Source of the DNA: Citrobacter freundii
GTDB lineage: Bacteria; Pseudomonadota; Gammaproteobacteria; Enterobacterales; Enterobacteriaceae
Length of the DNA stretch: 64,000 nucleotides
Direction: 5' to 3'
Assembly (NCBI RefSeq): GCF_029717145.1
Contig: NZ_CP099222.1
Span: forward strand, 1,116,001-1,180,000
The notes under the pieces were generated by a model. That model had not been told where the DNA came from, ran no database searches, and was given only the letters and a program-made list of their open reading frames with translations. The translations under genes were made by a program, and so were the position numbers. Shown here piece after piece: positions 17,101 through 23,583 of the stretch. Positions within the stretch are counted from its first letter, which is position 1. The number at the start of each line of letters is the position of its first letter.

Positions 17101-18452
17101 TTCCTGAATTGGTATTGGAAGCAATCCTCACAGAATTGAACTGGGAATTTACGCATACTGCAGTCGACGAGTCTATGCATTATATTTTGTATAAAATTGC
17201 GACTTATGCACCATGGATGCATCCGTACTTGGCTCCAGCATTAATTGACTGGATAGAGCAAAACGAAATATATAACTCTGACCTGCTTCGTTACTGTATT
17301 TGTATTGTACTAAACGAATGTGTTGATTCTAACGTTATATTAAAACTAGTTAAATTAAAGGTTTCGCAAAGTGCTGTAAAAGAGCAGTTAGCAACTTGGT
17401 ATGCAGTTTGGGTTGATCTTAATGCGGAAGAAGCGATTCTTGCCGTTGATAGTTGGTTGTCAGGCCTTCAGCCAGAAGAGGCTTCAAAAGAAGCACAGTT
17501 ATTTATAACAAAGTTAATGGGGGCTCGTTTTTCTAGGAATACAGCGTATGGTAATGGTGATTCCTTTAGTGTCAAACAGCTTAAAGCGTTATATATTCTC
17601 ATGCATCGGTATATCAGAGCAGAGGATGATATAGAACGGGCTGGTATGGGGGTGTATTCTCCGAGTCTGAGAGACGATGCGCAAGATGGTCGTAATGCTC
17701 TTTTTAACAGGTTGGCTGAAATTCCAGGTAAAGATACCTATTTTGCCCTTATAGAACTATCAGGAGAACATCCAGTTATTGAATCTCGAGCTTGGATAAG
17801 TAAGTTAGCTTATAAACGAGCTGAAGAGGATGCAGATTTAGAACCATGGTCGGCACAGCAAATGCGAGAATTTGCTAGGAACCAAATGAGCACGCCAACA
17901 ACACATCGACAGCTCTTTGATCTTACAGTCAACCGGCTGATTGATCTTAAATCATGGATCGAAGGCGGAAATGATAGCCCATACAGGACCTGGCAAAGAG
18001 TTGAAGGTGAAACCGAAATGCGGAACCTTGTGGCGGGTTGGTTGAATCACAATTCTTCAGGCCATTATAGTTGTGCTCAGGAAAACGAGCTTCCAAATAG
18101 ACAAAGGCCAGATATTTGGACTCAAAATCCACTTATCTCCTCACCAGTGCCAATTGAACTGAAATTGCTTGATAACTGGTCCGGCCCAGAATTATGTGAA
18201 CGGTTACGCAATCAACTTGCTGGTGATTATTTACGGGAAGAAACTTCTGGTTGCGGAATTATGCTTTTGGTTTGGCAGGGTCGATCTAGTCGAAGGCGTT
18301 GGCAAATTGAGGGGCACCGTGTAACTCTTCCTTGCTTAGTTAATACACTAAAGTCTTATTGGGACTCTGTTGCATATAATTTCACTGGAGTGGCAGCAAT
18401 AGAAGTGATTTTAATTGACCTAACTGTTAGAGATACTAAATCTGATATTTGA
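14139..18452 (+). CDS. Large NACHT-like P-loop NTPase with C-terminal PD-(D/E)XK nuclease-like motif
   Basis: A 1437-aa protein. The N-terminal NTPase has Walker A AEAGAGKT (residues 52-59), Walker B WFFLDSVDEARL (111-122) and a sensor-like YVSSRPYAWR (149-158), a NACHT/STAND pattern. A long helical-repeat-like middle follows, with a charged coiled coil near 820-860 (EREKQEAQRREERAKEKEDR). The last 120 residues hold RPD (D1325) and PIELK (E1340, K1342), then LRNQLAGDYL, which together resemble a PD-(D/E)XK nuclease active site. It begins 117 bp after the helicase gene on the same strand. It is probably a sensor or effector of defence, either a third component or a separate system. A start one codon later (14142) is equally possible. 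Confidence 0.75.
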   Translation: MMYQPVPLVRYFSLVPKSKDDSDESELHSLWGTQKHTEWQSLEEEYRCVILAEAGAGKTFEMESRAKHIQQSGRAAFFIRIEDIEDGFENAFEVGCAESFDNWLKSHEKAWFFLDSVDEARLENPRAFEKAIRRFSLKIKSAQQRAHIYVSSRPYAWRARTDRELLEQYLPFEKLLAGTTVTEESDSNEIDSDQVVEVSSALQVFILEPLDECGIRIFAEHRETPQVETLIIELHRANLTTMAARPFDLESILAKWKTEQKLDGRLELLQHNIELRLSEIDPSRSQRQPLNRENALSGVRLLAAAVIMTGEPGIRIPDATNPDEGIDAELVLGDWNPPEVRALLERGIFNDVIYGMVRFRHREVRELLAAEWFSRQLNDGHSRRAIESLFIREQYGQLVITPRLRPILPWLILFDNELRQKVLKISPEIVVEGGDAARLPLTERKMILTDVVNRIAEGKDDHSARDNNAIARIAQPDLMNDTLNLIGKYRNNDDAIFFLGRLVWQGCMTECVPVLSDIAIDPGRGIYARIAATRAVMTCGKKTQINHLLNELIRLPDIIPRKLLAEVLGNASPDTTSANFLLASLEKVEDYKQYETSGLKQALHVFIDRFPNDAAAFKPLKTIIIGLNGFLERKPYIERGECHVSKEFVWLLGPATHAVERLVSMRSEAALSLDALAIMLKVPAVRFWRSENFDEYKNILHEIVPAWKELNDALFWKSIDEARGRIETKESERLIDDYSVQWLGHFWKFGPDRFDDVLSFIKMHDFLDDKLVAVSLAFRLYNLADKPEGLLRKLKCVTEDRAEVKEYLDTFLNPQRSQKTIEREKQEAQRREERAKEKEDRNRNRIAWINRLRATPDVIRNPPGLKSGDFSNDQYWLLCEIEGNGDRSDGSNWKRLIPEFGEDVARAYRDAATSHWRKYVPSIRSEGSDTTTVSYQLLFAIAGLEIEASENDAFPACLTEAEVRHVLRYAIWELNGLPKWLEQLHHAFPELVLEAILTELNWEFTHTAVDESMHYILYKIATYAPWMHPYLAPALIDWIEQNEIYNSDLLRYCICIVLNECVDSNVILKLVKLKVSQSAVKEQLATWYAVWVDLNAEEAILAVDSWLSGLQPEEASKEAQLFITKLMGARFSRNTAYGNGDSFSVKQLKALYILMHRYIRAEDDIERAGMGVYSPSLRDDAQDGRNALFNRLAEIPGKDTYFALIELSGEHPVIESRAWISKLAYKRAEEDADLEPWSAQQMREFARNQMSTPTTHRQLFDLTVNRLIDLKSWIEGGNDSPYRTWQRVEGETEMRNLVAGWLNHNSSGHYSCAQENELPNRQRPDIWTQNPLISSPVPIELKLLDNWSGPELCERLRNQLAGDYLREETSGCGIMLLVWQGRSSRRRWQIEGHRVTLPCLVNTLKSYWDSVAYNFTGVAAIEVILIDLTVRDTKSDI

Positions 18453-18532
18453 TTTATTACAAAATGAGCACTATTAGTAGTATATTCTGGTTGCATTGAT
18501 CTAAAAAACTGCGTTGATAACTAATTAATTTA

Positions 18533-18556
18533 AAATCCCCTCTAATTTAGAGGGGT
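18533..18556 (-). terminator. Terminator of the graspetide operon
   Basis: CCCCTCT (18537-18543) pairs with AGAGGGG (18549-18555). On the minus strand it is followed by ATTTTAAATT. It lies 18 bp past the stop of the precursor gene and faces the end of the NACHT-like gene, so it may serve both directions. Confidence 0.6.
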
Positions 18557-18573
18557 AAGGTAGTAATGACAAC

Positions 18574-18912
18574 TTAATAATTGAAAATATAGTCTTCATC
18601 ACTGGATTCAATAGTGTTGGTTTTTATGGTGGATAAGTTTAAATAATCATTGTCATCATTCTCAATTGTTTCGGTAATCATTGTGCTTGGGTGTGTTTTA
18701 AACTCTTTAGACGTTGAGTGATAAAGTGTTATCCCTATTGAGTCTTCATCACTTGGTTCACTTACTTTAGTTATAGTTGTCCATCCGCTGAGATTTAGAT
18801 AGTCTTCATCATTTGATTCAATCGAAAATGTTTTTCGGGTTGAATCAGTAATTGGATTATCTTTACAGCTTATATAAGCTGTTTCGCTATACTGCATTAT
18901 ATATGGTTTCAT
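18574..18912 (-). CDS. Graspetide (omega-ester peptide) precursor with four core repeats
   Basis: A 112-aa peptide with a short leader (about residues 1-22) and four Thr/Ser-then-acid repeats. Aligned on a conserved Glu (32, 52, 84, 102) they share T-x-x-T-x-[ST/V]-x-E-x-x-D-[E/N]-D. The acidic parts are ESNDEDY, EPSDEDS, ENDDNDY and ESSDEDY, and LNLS follows repeats 1 and 3. The PSDE-like acids preceded by Thr are the hallmark of microviridin-type cores, whose side chains an ATP-grasp ligase joins as omega-esters or omega-amides. The start overlaps the upstream stop by one base (TAATG) behind GAGGAGGG. Ester pattern, leader cleavage and bioactivity are unknown. The assignment rests on the repeats plus the adjacent ligase. 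Confidence 0.8.
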   Translation of the reverse strand: MKPYIMQYSETAYISCKDNPITDSTRKTFSIESNDEDYLNLSGWTTITKVSEPSDEDSIGITLYHSTSKEFKTHPSTMITETIENDDNDYLNLSTIKTNTIESSDEDYIFNY

Positions 18913-19778
18913 TAACCCTCCTCTGTCATGTGATTAATAAATGCAATACTTTGTAGAAAAACTGACGTGCCTTGCTGTGAGTTTTTAGTTTGCTCAGGAA
19001 ATAATGTACTACTCGCTAAAACAATCATTCCTATAAAAATTATTCTCATTGATATAATTTCAGAGTTTTTTGCTAAGCCGGCGAAGTATTTTACGTCATC
19101 TGTACTAGCAGCCCAATCAAAATATAATGATTTAGCCAGCGAGTATTTCTCATTGCAAGAGCGTAGCTCCTTAAATGTTGAGCGAGTAAAGTCAGAAATA
19201 GAGACGATCCTTTTTAGTAGAAACATCAAGTCGAACATGTTTAAGAGGTTGGTTATAGCAAGGTAATATATAAGTATAGTTGTTGCTGTTATTGGTAATT
19301 CAATTAACTTGGTATATGTGTAAACTAAAACGGCAGCATAGGCTAATATTATTGTTGTATGATAGTTAACTTTGTTAAATATGCTGTTTAGAGAATCATT
19401 GTTTTCTGCAGTTCTTAATTTTAAGAATTCCTCTTGTTTGGTGCGTGTTTCATCATCTATGTTTTTTAAGGTGACGTTTTCATATTCAGTCATTTGTGCT
19501 TCAAGTATGCTTGGGCTCTTTCTTTTTTGCACCGTGTCGAAGCTAATTTGATAAGATAATGAAAGCCCTTTCCATTTAAATGGATTGGCGATAAACGTAC
19601 AGGTGATTAAGTAAATTTTGATGGTTCCGAAACTTAATGCAAGCAAAGTTAGCCTGAACTCTTGACCTACTGAGAAATTATTTTTCTCAATAGTATCAAA
19701 GTTGTCATCCGCAGATATATGAAATAGCGGTGAAGAGTTCAATGTTTTCATTAGGAGGAATAGTAATTTATTTAACAT
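18912..19778 (-). CDS. Multi-pass membrane protein of the graspetide cluster, 288 aa
   Basis: Hydrophobic segments are seen at about residues 42-64, 137-158, 160-185 and 243-262. A soluble charged region lies between the first and second (about 70-135, including KNIDDETRTKQEEFLKLRTAENNDS). It overlaps the ligase gene by 7 bp and the precursor gene by 1 bp, so all three are translationally coupled. There is no P-loop, so it is not an ABC exporter with its own ATPase, and no protease motif is evident. It could be an export channel, an immunity protein or a partner of the ligase; the sequence does not decide. Strongly AT-rich. Confidence 0.65.
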   Translation of the reverse strand: MLNKLLFLLMKTLNSSPLFHISADDNFDTIEKNNFSVGQEFRLTLLALSFGTIKIYLITCTFIANPFKWKGLSLSYQISFDTVQKRKSPSILEAQMTEYENVTLKNIDDETRTKQEEFLKLRTAENNDSLNSIFNKVNYHTTIILAYAAVLVYTYTKLIELPITATTILIYYLAITNLLNMFDLMFLLKRIVSISDFTRSTFKELRSCNEKYSLAKSLYFDWAASTDDVKYFAGLAKNSEIISMRIIFIGMIVLASSTLFPEQTKNSQQGTSVFLQSIAFINHMTEEG

Positions 19779-20671
19779 TGCAAGTGCCTCAAGATCTTTG
19801 AACTAATATCCAATCCAAGTTCTATTTCAAGCCATACCCACTGGCCATTTGCGTTAACCTCTAAGAAATACCATTTATCTTGCATTACTATAAAATCAAA
19901 ACAACCAAAGCTAATGTCCAGTTTTCTCATTAGGTTAAAGCACTGTTTTCTTATTTTGTTGGGTATGTCGATTAGCTCGTATTGAATTTTGTTATTGTTT
20001 TTTCTCCAGTCTATTTTATTTTCTGAAATAATCTTAACTGGATACACGTAGTTGTCTATGATTGTAATTCTAACTTCATATTCTTTATTTTGAAATTCTT
20101 GAAAGTAACAAGGTCCATACTTTAGGAGAGATGTGTCTTTGTTAAAATCTACTAAGTTTGTCTGTACGTATTCACGCTTACTATCATATTCTACAGTCCC
20201 TGAGGATAAGGGTTTAATGATGGGTTTGCTAAAATAACTCTTAATTATTTCTATGTTGTTTGTTATTAGTGGAGATGGAATATTGAAACCAACCTCATAT
20301 GCTTCCATTAACTGAAAAATTTTATTGTCAGCTTTTCTTAGTAATGATGGCTTCGTCAAGCATTTACCTCTAAATGCTTCAGAAATACCATCAGTCAAAG
20401 AGAATACTTCTCGATAGAGATGGTTGTGGTATATAGAGTCAAGTTTTTGTGGAAGAAGTTCTGGTGTGGGTTTCCTGTAATATATTGAGGAGCAATTTTT
20501 TTCTAAAAGGGTTCTACCTTCTAAATCAGTTATTGAAAAACCATTGTGATCATAAAAAACTGCGTAGCTCGAAAAGTTATCAATGTTAAATCTGTAAAAA
20601 TTATCAACATTATGTTTATGCTTTATATAATCTATGGTTTTATCAAAGCTTGAGCTTATAACTAAAATCAT
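19772..20671 (-). CDS. ATP-grasp graspetide synthetase, MvdC/MvdD-like
   Basis: A 299-aa RimK/MvdD-type ATP-grasp ligase. Visible marks are YYRKP (residues 64-68, compare the YRRP of MvdC/D), KPIIKPLSSGT (149-159, ATP-binding lysine K153), YFQEFQNKEYEVRI (189-201) and the metal-binding end motif EVNANGQW (271-278), nearly identical to the EVNPNGQW of microviridin ligases. Length fits the family (300-330 aa). It is expected to make omega-ester or omega-amide links in the peptide encoded at 18574-18912. It is the first gene of the operon, behind a near-consensus promoter, with AGGCAGGA upstream of the start. Confidence 0.87.
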   Translation of the reverse strand: MILVISSSFDKTIDYIKHKHNVDNFYRFNIDNFSSYAVFYDHNGFSITDLEGRTLLEKNCSSIYYRKPTPELLPQKLDSIYHNHLYREVFSLTDGISEAFRGKCLTKPSLLRKADNKIFQLMEAYEVGFNIPSPLITNNIEIIKSYFSKPIIKPLSSGTVEYDSKREYVQTNLVDFNKDTSLLKYGPCYFQEFQNKEYEVRITIIDNYVYPVKIISENKIDWRKNNNKIQYELIDIPNKIRKQCFNLMRKLDISFGCFDFIVMQDKWYFLEVNANGQWVWLEIELGLDISSKILRHLQC

Positions 20672-20696
20672 AACAATCCTGCCTGATTTTTATCTG

Positions 20697-20725
20697 ATCA
20701 TATAAAAAAATTAACGAGTATGCAA
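20697..20725 (-). promoter_or_regulatory. Sigma-70 promoter of the graspetide operon
   Basis: On the minus strand TTGCAT (20725-20720) is separated by exactly 17 bp from TATGAT (20702-20697), 26 bp upstream of the ligase start codon. This leaves a very short untranslated leader that contains the ribosome-binding site. Confidence 0.65.
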
Positions 20726-20944
20726 AAAATATTTACGGTTTTGATATGGAACACTTAATATATCTCCTGCTATTGGCTCTGAATTTTTTGGAATGCTGTT
20801 CTATAAAATCTTTGGTACTTCCTTCCAATCAGAGCACAATACTGGTTGCAACATCATTTTTGGCTCGATCTTTTAGCCGGGTCTTCGATGGCTACGAGCG
20901 AAAAACAACCTTTATTATTGGCAAAAATGGGTAATGACTCCAAC

Positions 20945-21448
20945 TTATTGATAGTGTTTTATGTTCAGATAATGCCCGATGACTTTGTCATGCAGCTCCA
21001 CCGATTTTGAGAACGACAGCGACTTCCGTCCCAGCCGTGCCAGGTGCTGCCTCAGATTCAGGTTATGCCGCTCAATTCGCTGCGTATATCGCTTGCTGAT
21101 TACGTGCAGCTTTCCCTTCAGGCGGGATTCATACAGCGGCCAGCCATCCGTCATCCATATCACCACGTCAAAGGGTGACAGCAGGCTCATAAGACGCCCC
21201 AGCGTCGCCATAGTGCGTTCACCGAAGACGTGCGCCACAACCGTCTTCCGGAGCCTGTCATACGCGTAAAACAGCCAGCGCTGGCGCGATTTAGCCCCGA
21301 CATAGCCCCACTGTTCGTCCATTTCCGCGCAGACGATGACGTCACTGCCCGGCTGTATGCGCGAGGTTACCGACTGCGGCCTGAGTTTTTTAAGTGACGT
21401 AAAATCGTGTTGAGGCCAACGCCCATAATGCGGGCGGTTGCCCGGCAT
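20945..21448 (-). CDS. insB: IS1 InsB, transposase catalytic part
   Basis: A 167-aa frame, the standard InsB length, with IS1 sequence such as [22 protein letters not shown] and [24 protein letters not shown]. The active InsAB' transposase is made by a -1 ribosomal frameshift from insA on the A6C run at 21391-21385 (minus strand), which is intact. It carries the DDE catalytic domain. Confidence 0.95.
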
Positions 21449-21642
21449 CCAACGCCATTCATGGCCATATCAATGATTTTCTGGTGCGTACCGGGTTGAG
21501 AAGCGGTGTAAGTGAACTGCAGTTGCCATGTTTTACGGCAGTGAGAGCAGAGATAGCGCTGATGTCCGGCGGTGCTTTTGCCGTTACGCACCACCCCGTC
21601 AGTAGCTGAACAGGAGGGACAGCTGATAGAAACAGAAGCCAC
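21367..21642 (-). CDS. insA: IS1 InsA, DNA-binding repressor/transposase N-terminus
   Basis: A 91-aa protein with an N-terminal zinc-finger-like [32 protein letters not shown] and a helix-turn-helix. This is the canonical IS1 InsA, which binds the terminal repeats and represses transposition when made alone. It overlaps insB, with which it is fused by frameshifting. Confidence 0.95.
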
Positions 21643-21746
21643 AGGAGCACCTCAAAAACACCATCATACACTAAATCAGTAAGTTGGCAGCATCACCCAA
21701 AAATGGTTATGTTATTTATTGCCATTTAGGTTTTAGTCTATACAAG

Positions 21747-22988
21747 TTACCCCACTAATCGCATTCCTTTTATCCCACCTTCAATCATGCTTCCACGATC
21801 CGCAGCCATCACAAAATCAGCCCACCATTGCATCATAGGTCGACGCTGTTCCAGGTAATCACTGCGGTTATAAGCGCGACGTACTTCATTTTTGTCCACA
21901 TGAGCAAGTGCTGCTTCAATGACATCAGGAGGGAAACCTTGCTCATTAAGGGCCGTACTGGCAATAGATCGCAGACCGTGTGAAACAAGCACGCCACCAA
22001 AACCTGCGCGTTTCAGTGAAGCGTTTACGGTTTGGCTATTCATTGGCTGGGTCGGTTTGATACGGCTGGGGAAGATAAATTCTCGATTGCCACTTAACGG
22101 CTTCATCATCTCCAATATCGCAATTGTTTCATCTGACAATGGAACAGTATGGTCGCGGTTCATTTTCATGCGTGATGCAGGGATTTTCCATTCTCGTGCT
22201 TCCAGGTCTATCTCGTCCCAGCGGGCTTCAGCTGCTTCAGCAGGGCGTGTAATAGTAAGAAGCTGCCACATAAACAGGCACCGTGTTGGTAGGATAATAT
22301 TGGCGGTACGCATTGTCTGCATGAGTTGCGGTAGCTGGTCTGGGCGGATACTTGGCATGTTTTTCTTCTGCGGCTTCTCAAATGCCTTGCCAATATTGAC
22401 ACTAGGAACAGCATCAATCAGCCCTGTGTTCTGGGCATAGATCATGACCTCATTAATGCGCTGGCACAGGCGACGGACGGTTTCCAGTGCTCCTCTGGCC
22501 TGAACTGGTTGGACGGCCTGAACCAGTGTATGAGCTTTAATATCGGTAACGCTAACGTCGCCAATCGCAGGAAAGATATCTCTTTCAAGAGAGCGCCAGA
22601 TATCTTCCGCATAGTCCTCTGTCACACTGGCTTTCTTCACATTCCACCAACGTTCTGCCACGAGTTGGAAAGTATTGGTTTTGGCTTCCAGCGAACTGCG
22701 AAGTTGTTCTTGCTGATGTTCCTGGGGATCGATTTGTTTCGCGAGGAGAGAGCGAGCCTCTGCCCTGTAGTTTCTGGCATCGGCAAGGGTAACTGACGGG
22801 TAGGGGCCTATGCTCTTCTTCGCACGTTTCTTGGTGACAGGGCGAATGTAGCGAAACTGCCAGATTTTGCTGCCGCTGGATTTGATGAGTAGCTCAAGGC
22901 CATCACCATCATAGAGAACGTAGTCCGCTTCCTTGGGCTTAGCAGATTCAATTTCTTTAACGGATAGAGGTTTGGTTTGTCTTGCCAT
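21747..22988 (-). CDS. intA: P4-type tyrosine integrase of the CP4-57-like island
   Basis: A 413-aa integrase with the N-terminal DUF4102 arm-binding domain (DGDGLELLIKSSGSKIWQFRY, KKSIGPYPSVTLADAR). The C-terminal catalytic residues are in TRPAEAAEARWDEID (Arg), HGLRS (His-x-x-Arg) and LAHVDKNEVRRAYNRSDY (His and the nucleophilic Tyr). Size and sequence resemble CP4-57 IntA, which uses ssrA as its target. It lies at the end of the first island, next to the ssrA-tail remnant at 23.19 kb. Directly upstream of its start are three AGGCACCT-type repeats, probably arm or autoregulatory sites. Confidence 0.92.
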   Translation of the reverse strand: MARQTKPLSVKEIESAKPKEADYVLYDGDGLELLIKSSGSKIWQFRYIRPVTKKRAKKSIGPYPSVTLADARNYRAEARSLLAKQIDPQEHQQEQLRSSLEAKTNTFQLVAERWWNVKKASVTEDYAEDIWRSLERDIFPAIGDVSVTDIKAHTLVQAVQPVQARGALETVRRLCQRINEVMIYAQNTGLIDAVPSVNIGKAFEKPQKKNMPSIRPDQLPQLMQTMRTANIILPTRCLFMWQLLTITRPAEAAEARWDEIDLEAREWKIPASRMKMNRDHTVPLSDETIAILEMMKPLSGNREFIFPSRIKPTQPMNSQTVNASLKRAGFGGVLVSHGLRSIASTALNEQGFPPDVIEAALAHVDKNEVRRAYNRSDYLEQRRPMMQWWADFVMAADRGSMIEGGIKGMRLVG

Positions 22989-23008
22989 TGCCGGGTTTCC
23001 ATAGTTTT

Positions 23009-23058
23009 AGGCACCTCAAAAACAATAAAGCTTTATGAGGTGCCTAACAAGGTGCCTA
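23009..23058. repeat. AGGCACCTCA inverted repeat upstream of the integrase gene
   Basis: AGGCACCTCA (23009-23018) and its inverse TGAGGTGCCT (23036-23045), plus a third half-copy AGGTGCCTA (23050-23058), lie just upstream of the integrase start at 22988. Their position suits integrase or AlpA-type binding sites controlling intA or excision. Confidence 0.55.
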
Positions 23059-23113
23059 AAAGGTTCGGATTTAATTAGTTGGCATCAGACTTCGCGGGAC
23101 AAAATGAGGGCAC

Positions 23114-23148
23114 AAAAAAGCCCGCAGGGCTTGCACCGTGCGGGCTCT
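23114..23148 (-). terminator. Displaced native ssrA terminator
   Basis: AGCCCGCA (23119-23126) pairs with TGCGGGCT (23139-23146), with a run of six T on the minus strand. From memory the region between it and 23194 matches the sequence following ssrA in E. coli. It is therefore read as the original ssrA terminator, now about 10.6 kb from the gene. Confidence 0.65.
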
Positions 23149-23193
23149 TAGGACTTCATCGGATGACTCTGGTAATCACCGATGGAGAATTTT

Positions 23194-23204
23194 GGTGGGC
23201 TGGC
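23194..23204. other. Attachment-site remnant: copy of the ssrA 3' end
   Basis: GGTGGGCTGGC here compares with GGTGGAGCTGGC at the 3' end of ssrA (33839-33850), with one base missing. It is followed leftward by ssrA-downstream-like sequence and the terminator at 23.1 kb. It marks the junction between the two islands (left end of the second, right end of the first). The match is short; the context makes it credible. Confidence 0.6.
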
Positions 23205-23345
23205 GTCCCTGTAATTCACTCTTTAGTTATTTGATTATTATATATATTAATGATTTGTATTTTACATTGAGGTGCAATAAAGGGATAAAAAAAGTATTGT
23301 GGCTAAAAATTAATCACATTTTGAATGCCATGACTAGCGGTGAGG

Positions 23346-23367
23346 AGTTGAACTCATGAGTTCAACT
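23346..23367. promoter_or_regulatory. 22-bp perfect palindrome upstream of the methylase gene
   Basis: The 22 bases read identically on both strands, centred on CATG (half-site AGTTGAACTCA). There is no loop, as expected for a dimeric operator. It is followed by TTGAGTTTCGTTTTTT at 23372, which is repeated at 23483-23498. The palindrome is 217 bp upstream of the methylase start, so it could be an operator for the methylase's own N-terminal domain or an unrelated site. Confidence 0.45.
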
Positions 23368-23371
23368 TCCA

Positions 23372-23498
23372 TTGAGTTTCGTTTTTTTGACTAAAGCAAC
23401 TATTTCCCTACTGATTGGCGTTTTTTTTCTTGTTTTGCGCACCACTGTAATAATAAAAATCCTTTATAATCAAGTTGTTGTGTTGAGTTTCGTTTTTT
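23372..23498 (+). repeat. Direct repeat TTGAGTTTCGTTTTTT (two copies)
   Basis: The 16-bp word occurs at 23372-23387 and 23483-23498 in the non-coding region ahead of the methylase gene. The second copy ends 12 bp before the likely -35 box, which suits a regulatory site. Confidence 0.5.
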
Positions 23499-23510
23499 AT
23501 TTATCTTCTC

Positions 23511-23539
23511 TTGTGCACACATTGTATTTTGTTTATTAT
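23511..23539 (+). promoter_or_regulatory. Probable promoter of the methylase gene
   Basis: TTGTGC (23511-23516) and TATTAT (23534-23539) are 17 bp apart, placing transcription start about 35 bp ahead of the ATG at 23584. Confidence 0.45.
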
Positions 23540-23583
23540 GTATAAATGATCAGGTCAAGGCCGATGAGAACGAGAGTCACGAA

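Larger units (their letters stand above)
20930..21697 (-). mobile_element. IS1, complete (768 bp)
   Basis: The element runs from GGTAATGACTCC at 20930 to the inverted end reading GGTGATGCTGCC on the minus strand at 21697, exactly 768 bp as for IS1. It is flanked by an 8-bp direct repeat CAAAAATG (20922-20929 and 21698-21705), a target duplication that indicates direct insertion here. Its genes insA and insB are intact. It sits between the graspetide operon and the integrase gene and breaks no clear gene. Confidence 0.95.

Noticed and set aside
20746..20934. 62-codon frame running into IS1, apparently disrupted by it
   Set aside because: Joining the flanks without IS1 extends it only by about 17 codons and gives no known protein, so there is no evidence of a broken gene.
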